Assembly (NCBI GenBank): GCA_016873525.1
Contig: VGXD01000106.1
Location: 1-6,924, forward strand
Origin: Nitrospira sp.
GTDB lineage: Bacteria > Nitrospirota > Nitrospiria > Nitrospirales > Nitrospiraceae
Direction of reading: 5' to 3'
Length of the DNA: 6,924 nt
A program made the position numbers and the translations under genes. Below, one piece after another: positions 1-6,437 of the stretch. Under the pieces are notes generated by a model that searched no databases, was not told where the DNA came from, and saw only the letters and a program-made list of their open reading frames with translations. The stretch's first letter is position 1; each line of letters begins with the position of its first letter.

Positions 1-1446
1 ACGGTAGCCGATCAGTTCGTAGTCCAGCGAGGCGTAGCCCTGGGTCTTGGACTTCAGCTTGTCGTAGAAGTCCAGGATGACCTCGTTGAGCGGCAATTCG
101 TAGGTGAGCATGACGCGCGTGGGATCGAGATAGACCAAGCCCTTCTGGATGCCGCGCCGCTCCTGGCAGAGCTGGAGGATCTGCCCGACGAAGCGTTCGG
201 GGGTGATGATGGTCGCTTGAATGAAAGGCTCCTCGAAGCCGGCGATGGCGGAGGGTTGCGGCAGTTTCGCAGGATTGTCGATGTGGAGAATGTCGCCCGC
301 CGTCGTGAGCACTTGATAGACGACCGTGGGGGCCGTGGTGATCAAGTTCAGCCCGTATTCCCGCTCCAGGCGCTCCTGGATGATCTCCATGTGCAGGAGC
401 CCCAAAAATCCGCAGCGGAATCCAAAGCCCAAGGCCAGGGAGGTCTCCGGTTCGTAGACAAAGGAGGAGTCGTTGAGCCGAAGCTTTTGCAGGGCGTCGC
501 GCAGGTCCTCGAACCGCGCCGTGTCCGTGGAATAGAGACCGCAAAAGACCAGCGGCTTGACTTCTTTATAGCCGGGAAACGCCGACTCCGTGGGCCGCGT
601 GGCATCGGTGATCGTGTCTCCGATCTTGGTGTCCGCCGCCTCCCGGATGTTGGCGCAGACGTAGCCGACTTCGCCGGTGTCGAGGCGGGACGTTTTTGCG
701 CGCTTGGGCGTGAACTGGCCGACCTCGGTGATCTCGAAGGTCCGATTGTTGGACATCATCTTGATCTTCATGCCGGGCTTCATCTGGCCGTCGACGATCC
801 GCACCATGACGATCACGCCCTGATAGTTGTCGAACCACGAATCGAAGATCAAGGCCTTCAACGGCTTGTCCGGATCGCCGGCCGGAGGAGGAATCTTCTC
901 GATGATCGCTTCGAGGACTTCCTTCACCCCGCGCCCTTCCTTGGCGCTCACGAGCAACGTATGCGTGACGTCCAGACCCAGCACTTCCTGGAGCTGGTGT
1001 TTGACGCCCTCGACATCGGCGCTGGGCAAGTCGATCTTGTTGATCACCGGCAGAATTTCCAGGTTGTTGGCCAGGGCCAGATGGGCGTTGGCGATCGTCT
1101 GGGCCTCGACGCCCTGGGTGGCATCCACCAGGAGCAAGGCTCCCTCGCAGGCCGCAAGGCTGCGGGAGACTTCGTAGGTGAAATCGACGTGGCCGGGCGT
1201 ATCGATCAGGTGCAGGGAGTAGATCTGCCCGTCGTTGGCCTTGTACCGGACGGCCACCGCATGGGCCTTGATCGTAATTCCCCGCTCGCGCTCGAGGTCC
1301 ATCGCGTCCAGGATCTGTTCGCGGGACTCCCTGGCGGTAATGGCGCCTGTCGTTTCAAGGAACCGGTCAGCGAGGGTAGATTTCCCGTGATCGATATGGG
1401 CGATTATGGAGAAATTCCTGATGAGAGTTTGCAAGTCCTTGCTCAT
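1..1446 (-). CDS. lepA: Elongation factor 4 (LepA GTPase), C-terminus cut off by the window edge
   Basis: The minus-strand frame is open from the ATG at 1446 to base 1, giving 482 codons with no stop. The family is usually about 600 residues, so roughly the last 115-120 lie outside. EF4 is a ribosome-binding translational GTPase, related to EF-G, that acts on stalled or mis-translocated ribosomes. Visible GTPase motifs: G1 AHIDHGKST (residues 16-24), G2 RGITIK (55-60), G3 DTPGH (82-86), G4 NKID (136-139), G5 SAK (167-169). Domain II and the EF-G-like domains follow; the visible end, SLDYELIGYR, matches the family's domain V region. The LepA-specific C-terminal domain is missing only because of the window boundary. 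The start is chosen because the N-terminus (MSKDLQTLIRNFSIIAHIDHG) aligns with known LepA proteins and because an in-frame upstream ATG at 1464 overlaps the predicted -10 box. No Shine-Dalgarno sequence precedes the start. Identification is very secure. Confidence 0.97.
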   Translation of the reverse strand, partial: MSKDLQTLIRNFSIIAHIDHGKSTLADRFLETTGAITARESREQILDAMDLERERGITIKAHAVAVRYKANDGQIYSLHLIDTPGHVDFTYEVSRSLAACEGALLLVDATQGVEAQTIANAHLALANNLEILPVINKIDLPSADVEGVKHQLQEVLGLDVTHTLLVSAKEGRGVKEVLEAIIEKIPPPAGDPDKPLKALIFDSWFDNYQGVIVMVRIVDGQMKPGMKIKMMSNNRTFEITEVGQFTPKRAKTSRLDTGEVGYVCANIREAADTKIGDTITDATRPTESAFPGYKEVKPLVFCGLYSTDTARFEDLRDALQKLRLNDSSFVYEPETSLALGFGFRCGFLGLLHMEIIQERLEREYGLNLITTAPTVVYQVLTTAGDILHIDNPAKLPQPSAIAGFEEPFIQATIITPERFVGQILQLCQERRGIQKGLVYLDPTRVMLTYELPLNEVILDFYDKLKSKTQGYASLDYELIGYR

Positions 1447-1455
1447 GCTACAAAA

Positions 1456-1491
1456 TCGGTTCATTATAGGCGCTCATTCCCAGGTTGTCAA
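1456..1491 (-). promoter_or_regulatory. Consensus sigma-70-type promoter for lepA
   Basis: Read on the minus strand there is a perfect -35 TTGACA (1491-1486), a 17-base spacer and a perfect -10 TATAAT (1468-1463). The expected start, seven bases beyond the -10, is an A at 1456, only 10 bases before the lepA ATG at 1446. All twelve hexamer positions match the consensus at the optimal spacing, which is unlikely by chance in GC-rich DNA. The -35 overlaps that of the divergent bioA promoter. The resulting leader is very short and has no ribosome binding site. Confidence 0.85.
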
Positions 1492-1520
1492 AGAAGAAGC
1501 AGGCCCTTATAATCCGCCGA
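1485..1520 (+). promoter_or_regulatory. Sigma-70-type promoter for bioA, sharing its -35 with lepA
   Basis: On the plus strand there is a -35 TTGTCA (1485-1490, five of six matches), a 17-base spacer and a perfect -10 TATAAT (1508-1513). The predicted start is the A at 1520, giving a 33-base leader before the bioA ATG at 1553. The -35 shares bases 1486-1490 with the lepA -35 on the other strand, so two polymerases could hardly occupy both promoters at once. I looked for a full BirA-type operator (inverted TTGTAAACC/GGTTTACAA halves) and saw none. The sequence GGTTGTCAA at 1483-1491 resembles one half only. Confidence 0.8.
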
Positions 1521-1529
1521 GAGCAGCCC

Positions 1530-1556
1530 ATGACCTACCCTCGCCAGACCGCATGA
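1530..1556 (+). CDS. Possible eight-codon leader frame overlapping the bioA start
   Basis: An ATG at 1530 opens the frame MTYPRQTA and ends at a TGA (1554-1556) that overlaps the bioA ATG (1553-1555) in an ATGA arrangement typical of translational coupling. It lies wholly within the predicted bioA leader, starting 10 bases after the predicted transcription start, the same distance as lepA has on its side. There is no convincing Shine-Dalgarno sequence before it, and bioA has none either, so coupling would offer one explanation for how bioA is initiated. A frame this short can easily arise by chance. This is inference from position only. Confidence 0.25.
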   Translation: MTYPRQTA

Positions 1557-2926
1557 CAGCTCACTCCGACCGCAGCCGCCTTGCCGACTGGGACAAGCAG
1601 TTTCTCTGGCACCCCTTCACCCAAATGCGGGAGTGGGAGCAGGAAGAACCCGTCATCATCGAGCGAGGGCGGGGCTCCTACGTCACCGACACAGAGGGGC
1701 GGCGTTACTTGGACGGCGTGTCTTCCCTCTGGGTGAATGTCCATGGGCACCGGCATCCCGCCCTCGACCGCGCCCTCCGCGCCCAACTGTCCCGTATCGC
1801 GCACAGTACGTTGTTGGGACTTTCCAATCCACCGGCCATCCGGCTGGCCCGCGAACTGGTCCGCGTGGCGCCGCCCGGCCTGACGAAGGTCTTCTATTCG
1901 GACAACGGCTCGACAGCGGTGGAAATCGCGCTCAAGATGGCGGTGCAGTACTGGCGGCAGCGCAAGCCCAAGGCGGGACCCAAGCGGACGTTTCTTCGTT
2001 TGCATCTGGGCTACCATGGCGACACGGTCGGCGCGATGAGTGTCGGCGGCATCGACCTCTTCCGGGAACGGTTCCGTCCCTTGCTGTTTCCCACCGTGAC
2101 GGCCGAGCCCCCCTATTGCTACCGGTGTCCCTTGAAACTGACCCATCCGTCCTGCGCCCTGGCCTGTCTGGACCCGGTCGAGCGGCTCTTGAAGCGGCGG
2201 CACCGGGACTTGGCCGGTCTGATCATCGAGCCGCTCGTTCAGGCGGCCGCCGGGATGGTGATGGCCCCCCCCGGCTACCTGGCGCGGATCCGCGCGCTCT
2301 GCACCAAGTACGGGGTCCTCTTGATCGCAGATGAAGTGGCGACCGGCTTCGGGCGGACCGGACGGATGTTTGCCTGCGAACACGAAGGGGTCACGCCGGA
2401 CCTCATGGCCGTCAGCAAAGGCCTGACCGGAGGGTACGTGCCCTTGGGGGCCACCTTGGCCACAGAAGAAATTTACCAAGCCTTCCTGGGCGACTTTGCG
2501 GAATGGAAGACGTTTTTCCACGGGCACAGCTATACCGGCAATCCCTTGGGTTGCGCGGTCGCCCTGGCCAACCTGGAGGTTTTTCGCAAGGAACGGACCT
2601 TGGCGCGGATGCAACCACGAATCACGGCCCTCCGCCGGCTCCTGCGGCCCCTATCCAAACTGCCTCACGTCGGAGAGATCCGGCAGCGGGGGTTCATGGT
2701 CGGCATCGAGCTGGTCACGGATCGCAAGACCAGGGTCCCCTACAAGCCGACCGAACGCATCGGCCATCATATTGCTATGGAGGCCAGACGGCGCGGGATG
2801 CTGCTCCGGCCCTTGGGGCACGTCGTCGTGTTGATGCCGCCCTTGTCCGTGACGACCGCCGAGTTGGCGCGTATGGTGACGATCCTGGATAAGTCCATCC
2901 GCACCGTGACGGAAGCCTTGTCGTAA
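1553..2926 (+). CDS. bioA: Adenosylmethionine-8-amino-7-oxononanoate aminotransferase (BioA)
   Basis: A 457-residue PLP-dependent class III aminotransferase that converts 7-keto-8-aminopelargonate to 7,8-diaminopelargonate, normally with SAM as amino donor, in the cytosolic biotin pathway. Visible family marks: HPFTQM (20-25), SSLWVN with W60, the phosphate-binding SDNGSTAVE (116-124), GYHGDT (153-158) with Y154 expected to stack on PLP, DEVATGFGRTG (260-270) with D260 facing the pyridine nitrogen, and the Schiff-base lysine K289 in AVSKGLTGGY. The N-terminal HPFTQM and the overall match favour BioA over other class III aminotransferases. The frame is open further upstream to an ATG at 1406, but that lies inside lepA and before the promoter. 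1553 is the first in-frame ATG after the predicted transcription start. No clear ribosome binding site is present. An insertion at 189-205 carries four cysteines (C-X2-C-X8-C-X3-C). No other biotin gene is in the window, so the rest of the pathway is encoded elsewhere. Confidence 0.93.
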   Translation: MTAHSDRSRLADWDKQFLWHPFTQMREWEQEEPVIIERGRGSYVTDTEGRRYLDGVSSLWVNVHGHRHPALDRALRAQLSRIAHSTLLGLSNPPAIRLARELVRVAPPGLTKVFYSDNGSTAVEIALKMAVQYWRQRKPKAGPKRTFLRLHLGYHGDTVGAMSVGGIDLFRERFRPLLFPTVTAEPPYCYRCPLKLTHPSCALACLDPVERLLKRRHRDLAGLIIEPLVQAAAGMVMAPPGYLARIRALCTKYGVLLIADEVATGFGRTGRMFACEHEGVTPDLMAVSKGLTGGYVPLGATLATEEIYQAFLGDFAEWKTFFHGHSYTGNPLGCAVALANLEVFRKERTLARMQPRITALRRLLRPLSKLPHVGEIRQRGFMVGIELVTDRKTRVPYKPTERIGHHIAMEARRRGMLLRPLGHVVVLMPPLSVTTAELARMVTILDKSIRTVTEALS

Positions 2927-2939
2927 GGGCGCTTTTGCT

Positions 2940-2974
2940 TTGGAAGCGTGCCACTGTGCGGTATACTGGCGCCG
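2940..2974 (+). promoter_or_regulatory. Likely promoter for the GH15 gene
   Basis: In the 99-base gap after bioA there is a good -10 TATACT (2962-2967, five of six) preceded at 16 bases by a weaker -35 TTGGAA (2940-2945, four of six). The predicted start is near 2974, about 50 bases before the GH15 ATG. It begins directly after the bioA stop, and no clear terminator separates the two genes, so read-through from bioA may also contribute. Confidence 0.5.
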
Positions 2975-3011
2975 ATTGCCGGGGGTTGATGCGTTTGCGG
3001 ATGGGGCGGAG

Positions 3012-3016
3012 AAGGA
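3012..3016 (+). promoter_or_regulatory. Ribosome binding site of the GH15 gene
   Basis: AAGGA lies nine bases before the ATG at 3026, supporting that start codon. It is the only clear Shine-Dalgarno sequence before a plus-strand gene in this window; bioA lacks one. Confidence 0.75.
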
Positions 3017-3025
3017 ACGGACGAC

Positions 3026-5032
3026 ATGCCTCGTGACCTCCCGATCGGGAACGGCGCGTTACTCATCAATTTCGACAGCGCCTACCGGCTCCGCGATCTC
3101 TATTGGCCCCACGTGGGGCTGGAGAACCACTCGAAAGGGCAGGTCTTCCACTTCGGGGTCTGGGTGGATGGGCAGTTTCGATGGCTGGACGATCCCGGCT
3201 GGTCGCGGCGGATGGGCTATGCCCACGAAACATTGATGACCCAAGTCGAGCTCACGCATCCCGACCTCCAACTCGACGTGGTCTGCCACGACGCGGTCGA
3301 TTTTCACGAGAACCTCTACCTGCGCCGCATCGACGTCAGCAATCCCACCGAGCGCGAGCGGCAGGTCCGGTTGTTCTTTCATCACGACCTCAACATTTCC
3401 TCCCACGAAGTCGGCGACACCGCCTATTACGAGCCGGAACGGCGCGCGGTCTACCATTACAAAGGCCCGCGCTGGTTTCTCATCAACGGAGCCACGCCGG
3501 GGAAACGGCCGGAGGATGCGTCGGACTCCATCGAGGGTTGGCATGTGGGATTGCAACAATGGGCTTGCGGCCACATCGGCGTCAATTGTCTGCAAGGGAC
3601 CTGGAAGGATGCCGAGGACGGGACCCTGTCCGGGAATCCCATTGCGCAGGGGTCGGTGGATTCCACCGTCGCGTTGCACCTGACTCTTCCCGCCCAAACG
3701 ACGCAGACCGCCTACTACTGGCTGGCCGTGGGAACCGATTTCGAAGAAGTCACGCGCATCAATCGTTCGGTCCGGCGTCGCGGGCCCTGGCATTTCATGA
3801 ACCGGACGTCCTCCTATTGGCATCTCTGGCTCGACACGCACCGGCCGGATTTTGCCGACCTATCCTCCGACGTGAGCCGGCTGTATCTGTCGAGCCTGCT
3901 GATCTTGCGCACGCAGATCGACAACGACGGCGCGATCCTGGCCGCGAACGATTCCGACATCGCCTCCGCCGTGCGCGACACCTATTCGTATATGTGGCCG
4001 CGGGACGGTGCGCTGGTGGCCTACGCGCTGGACTTAGCCGGGTACCTGGACACCACGCGCCCCTTCTACCGGTTCTGCCGCGACGTCATTAGCAAAGAAG
4101 GCTATCTGCTCCACAAATACAATCCGGACAAGACTTTGGCCTCCAGTTGGCATCCCTGGGTGCGCGACGGCCACAAGGACTTGCCGATCCAGGAAGACGA
4201 AACGGCCCTGGTGCTCTGGGCCCTGTGGAAACATTTTGAGAAGTGGAAGGACATCGAGTACGTCAAGCCGCTCTACCGCGCCTTGATCGTGAGGGCGGCG
4301 GATTTCATGGCCGCCTATCGCGATCCTCAGACCGGCCTCCCGCTGCCCTCCTATGACTTGTGGGAGGAACGGCGCGGGGTGCTGGCCTTCACCTCGGCGG
4401 CCGTCTGGGCCGGGCTGACCGCCGCCTCCAAGTTTGCCCAAGCCTTTGGGGAAAAGGAGGCCGCCCACCGCTACGGCAAGGCCGCGGCCGACATCAAAGC
4501 CGGGGTTGAGCGGGTGCTCTATCGGCCCGACCAGGACCGCTTCGCGCGGATGGCCAACAAGAAGCCGGATGGAAGCTGGGAATTCGACGCCACGCTGGAT
4601 TCCTCGCTCTTTGGACTCTGGTATTTCGGCATGTTTCCCATCGATGATCGGCGCATCGTCAAGACCATGCAGGCGGTCCAGGATCGTCTGTGGATCAAGA
4701 CCGGCGTCGGGGGGGCGGCCCGCTACGACAATGACTATTACCACCAGCAGAGCCAGGACTTGGGCAACGTGCCAGGCAACCCCTGGTTCATCTGTACCCT
4801 CTGGCTGGCGCAGTGGACGATTGCGACGGCGAAGACGAAGAAGGACCTCAAGCCGGTCGTTCCTTTGCTCGAATGGTGCGTCAAGCACGGCTTGCCCTCG
4901 GGGGTGCTGGCGGAACAGGTGCATCCCTACACCCATGCGCCCCTCTCCGTGTCTCCCCTGACCTGGAGCCATGCCACCTTTGTGGCCGCCGTGCAGGAAT
5001 ACCTGGCCAAGTGGCGGTCGTTGTCCGCGTAG
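3026..5032 (+). CDS. Glycoside hydrolase family 15 enzyme (glucoamylase / trehalase type), intracellular
   Basis: A 668-residue protein with the two-domain layout of prokaryotic GH15: an N-terminal beta-sandwich (about 1-270, starting PIGNGALLINFDSAYRLRDLYWP) and a C-terminal (alpha/alpha)6 catalytic barrel (about 285-665). GH15 enzymes invert the anomeric centre while removing glucose from alpha-glucan ends, or split trehalose or dextran-like sugars. Catalytic residues can be placed by comparison with fungal glucoamylase: the general acid is E447 in DLWEER (444-449) and the general base E630 in LAEQV, followed by PLTWSHA (644-650). Other hallmarks are YMWPRDGAL (322-330) and PIQEDETALVLWAL (387-400). 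No signal peptide or membrane segment is seen, so it should be cytosolic and act on an internal store such as glycogen-derived dextrins or trehalose. The substrate cannot be decided from sequence alone, and no other sugar gene is adjacent. The start is supported by AAGGA nine bases upstream. Family assignment is secure, substrate is not. Confidence 0.92.
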   Translation: MPRDLPIGNGALLINFDSAYRLRDLYWPHVGLENHSKGQVFHFGVWVDGQFRWLDDPGWSRRMGYAHETLMTQVELTHPDLQLDVVCHDAVDFHENLYLRRIDVSNPTERERQVRLFFHHDLNISSHEVGDTAYYEPERRAVYHYKGPRWFLINGATPGKRPEDASDSIEGWHVGLQQWACGHIGVNCLQGTWKDAEDGTLSGNPIAQGSVDSTVALHLTLPAQTTQTAYYWLAVGTDFEEVTRINRSVRRRGPWHFMNRTSSYWHLWLDTHRPDFADLSSDVSRLYLSSLLILRTQIDNDGAILAANDSDIASAVRDTYSYMWPRDGALVAYALDLAGYLDTTRPFYRFCRDVISKEGYLLHKYNPDKTLASSWHPWVRDGHKDLPIQEDETALVLWALWKHFEKWKDIEYVKPLYRALIVRAADFMAAYRDPQTGLPLPSYDLWEERRGVLAFTSAAVWAGLTAASKFAQAFGEKEAAHRYGKAAADIKAGVERVLYRPDQDRFARMANKKPDGSWEFDATLDSSLFGLWYFGMFPIDDRRIVKTMQAVQDRLWIKTGVGGAARYDNDYYHQQSQDLGNVPGNPWFICTLWLAQWTIATAKTKKDLKPVVPLLEWCVKHGLPSGVLAEQVHPYTHAPLSVSPLTWSHATFVAAVQEYLAKWRSLSA

Positions 5033-5104
5033 CGGCGGCTCGCTCGAATGCTTTGGTAAGATTGTCGTGAATGGGGTGAACGGGCGGCTGAGTGCGGGCC
5101 TGCG

Positions 5105-5123
5105 ACCCGTCGGCGCGTCGGGT
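5105..5123. other. Hairpin between convergent genes, possible weak terminator
   Basis: In the 93-base gap between the convergent GH15 and SAM hydroxide adenosyltransferase genes, ACCCG (5105-5109) can pair with CGGGT (5119-5123), with one mismatch and two further pairs inside. On the minus strand it begins three bases after the stop codon of the SAM hydroxide adenosyltransferase gene, where a terminator is expected. No T-tract follows on either strand, so it is not a standard intrinsic terminator. It could act as an mRNA 3'-end stabiliser or be incidental. Confidence 0.3.
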
Positions 5124-5125
5124 GG

Positions 5126-5932
5126 TTAGAAGAACTCGATCTTCTCTCCGCGAGGGCATTTGAGAGCCTCGGCGGCGCTCCCCTCCTTGACGAAGATTTC
5201 CACCTGTCCGTTGCTGTTGATCAAGGCCTGGGGGGAAGCCGAACTGCCCTCGGCATAGGCCTTGACCAAGCCCTGGATCGTCGCGCCACCGATACGGATC
5301 GTGACCTCCGAGGAGGATTTTCTTGTGGCGCCCTGGAGTTCCTTGAGGTGCAGCGGCGTGACGTTCGAGATCAGATTCCCGTACCGATCCACATAGACGA
5401 TCCGCCCGGTCAAGGTTTTGTTGTTCACCGCCGGTTCCTGGATGGGCAGGGTCGCGTAGTCCCGAATCAGCCGTCCGAATGAGCCCGGAGGCTGCCCCTT
5501 GGTCAGCCAGGCGGCAGCCGGGGCAAAGAGGTCTCGGCCGTCGAAGGTGGCGCCTTCCGAATCCAGCCGGTACTGCTTGTTCTCGATCGCCCGCACTTCC
5601 ACCGACAATTCCTCCTCGAAGATATAGCTGAGCAGGCCGTTGTCCGGGGCCAGGAAGTAATAGCGCGACGTGCTGACCAGGAGCGGCCGCCGCTGGGTCC
5701 CGACGCCAGGATCCACCACCGCCACGTGGACGGTCCCATCCGGGAAGTACCGATAGGAGGACTTCAACAGATAGGCGGCTTCTTCGATCTGTTGGGGCGC
5801 CACGTCATGGGAGAGATCGACGATCCTGGCCTGGGAATTGATGTTCAGGATCACCCCCTTCATGCTGGCGACGAAATAGTCGCGCAGGCCGAAGTCGGTC
5901 AGGAGGGTGATCATCGAAATGGCGGAGGGCAT
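5126..5932 (-). CDS. SAM hydroxide adenosyltransferase family protein (DUF62, SAM hydrolase)
   Basis: A 268-residue protein of the family related to fluorinase and chlorinase. Characterised members use an activated water to split S-adenosylmethionine into adenosine and methionine. Visible motifs: LTDFGLRDYF (11-20), IVDLSHDV (37-44), VAVVDPGVG (70-78), FLAPDNGLL (93-101), TFDGRDLFAP (129-138) in the N-terminal domain, and VYVDRYGNLISNV (179-191) opening the C-terminal domain. Of the Asp-Arg-His triad, D74 and R81 are present with the seven-residue spacing known from the Pyrococcus protein, but the His of the usual TFHGRD motif is Asp (D131). The ATG at 5932 is preferred over M7 (5914) because GAGGAA (5947-5942), inside the end of greA, sits nine bases upstream. 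It follows greA by three bases, so translation is probably coupled. No signal peptide. The physiological role of the family is unclear; removal or recycling of SAM is the usual suggestion. The family is certain, the activity less so. Confidence 0.9.
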   Translation of the reverse strand: MPSAISMITLLTDFGLRDYFVASMKGVILNINSQARIVDLSHDVAPQQIEEAAYLLKSSYRYFPDGTVHVAVVDPGVGTQRRPLLVSTSRYYFLAPDNGLLSYIFEEELSVEVRAIENKQYRLDSEGATFDGRDLFAPAAAWLTKGQPPGSFGRLIRDYATLPIQEPAVNNKTLTGRIVYVDRYGNLISNVTPLHLKELQGATRKSSSEVTIRIGGATIQGLVKAYAEGSSASPQALINSNGQVEIFVKEGSAAEALKCPRGEKIEFF

Positions 5933-5935
5933 CGG

Positions 5936-6409
5936 TCAGAGTTCCTCGAAGCGAATTTCGCAGATTTCGTATTCCACTACTTTGGCCGGGGTGGTGACTT
6001 CGACCAGGTCGCCGACGCGGCGCCCGATGAGGGCCTTGCCGACCGGGGACTGCACCGAGATTTTGCTGTTCTTGAGGTCGGCCTCGTCCTGTCCGACCAG
6101 GGTGTACTGTTTGCGCTGGTTGGCTTGCACGTCCATCAAGATGACGGTCGCGCCGAAGACGATCGTTTCGCTGGACAGCTTGGACGTGTCGATGATCCGC
6201 GCCTCCGCCAGCTTGTGTTCCAGTTCGTTGATCCGCGCCTCGATGAACCCCTGCCGTTCCTTGGCGGCGTCGTACTCGGCGTTCTCGCTCAAGTCCCCGT
6301 GCGACCGCGCCTCGGCGATCGCTTCGATGTTCTTGGGACGCTCGACCTTGCGCAGCCGGTCCAGCTCGGCCCTGAGTGCCTCGTAGCCTTTTTTGGTAAT
6401 GGGCGGCAT
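5936..6409 (-). CDS. greA: Transcription elongation factor GreA
   Basis: A 157-residue protein, the normal length for GreA (158 in E. coli). It enters the RNA polymerase secondary channel and stimulates cleavage of backtracked transcripts. Residues 1 to about 75 form the antiparallel coiled coil. Its tip carries the signature ARSHGDLSENAEYDAAKERQ (34-53), with the acidic residues D39 and E42 corresponding to the pair (D41, E44 in E. coli) that helps hold the catalytic magnesium. From about 80 to the end is the FKBP-like globular domain, including SPVGKALIGRRVGDLVEV (124-141). The start ATG is backed by AAGGAG five bases upstream. It lies 28 bases after carB and three bases before the SAM hydroxide adenosyltransferase gene on the same strand, so it is probably the middle gene of one operon. 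No oddities seen. Confidence 0.97.
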   Translation of the reverse strand: MPPITKKGYEALRAELDRLRKVERPKNIEAIAEARSHGDLSENAEYDAAKERQGFIEARINELEHKLAEARIIDTSKLSSETIVFGATVILMDVQANQRKQYTLVGQDEADLKNSKISVQSPVGKALIGRRVGDLVEVTTPAKVVEYEICEIRFEEL

Positions 6410-6414
6410 CGTGA

Positions 6415-6420
6415 CTCCTT
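6415..6420 (-). promoter_or_regulatory. Strong ribosome binding site of greA
   Basis: Read on the minus strand, AAGGAG lies five bases before the greA ATG at 6409, within the 28-base gap after carB. It fixes the start and suggests greA is translated independently and well even if co-transcribed with carB. Confidence 0.8.
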
Positions 6421-6437
6421 GTGCGTCTCCCGCAGGG

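Noticed and set aside
1483..1491. BirA operator half-site (GGTTGTCAA, like GGTTTACAA)
   Set aside because: No partner half at the expected distance on either side; the bases are already explained by the overlapping -35 boxes.
217..1512. A 431-codon open frame on the plus strand opposite lepA
   Set aside because: It lies antisense to a clearly recognisable lepA, shows no known motif and has the composition expected of a complementary frame in GC-rich DNA.
1406..1552. A longer BioA with start at 1406
   Set aside because: The extra 49 residues overlap lepA and both promoters, do not resemble BioA N-termini, and precede the predicted transcription start at 1520.
1535..2614. A 359-codon open frame on the minus strand opposite bioA
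   Set aside because: Antisense shadow of a well-supported BioA with all catalytic residues; its translation is low in complexity and matches nothing I recognise.
2928..2952. Hairpin after the bioA stop (CGCTT pairing with AAGCG) as a terminator
   Set aside because: The stem is only five pairs with a nine-base loop, no T-tract follows, and it overlaps the probable -35 of the GH15 promoter.
4034..4972. A 312-codon open frame on the minus strand opposite the GH15 gene, plus several shorter ones there
   Set aside because: Shadow of the GH15 catalytic domain; no start signal and no recognisable motif.
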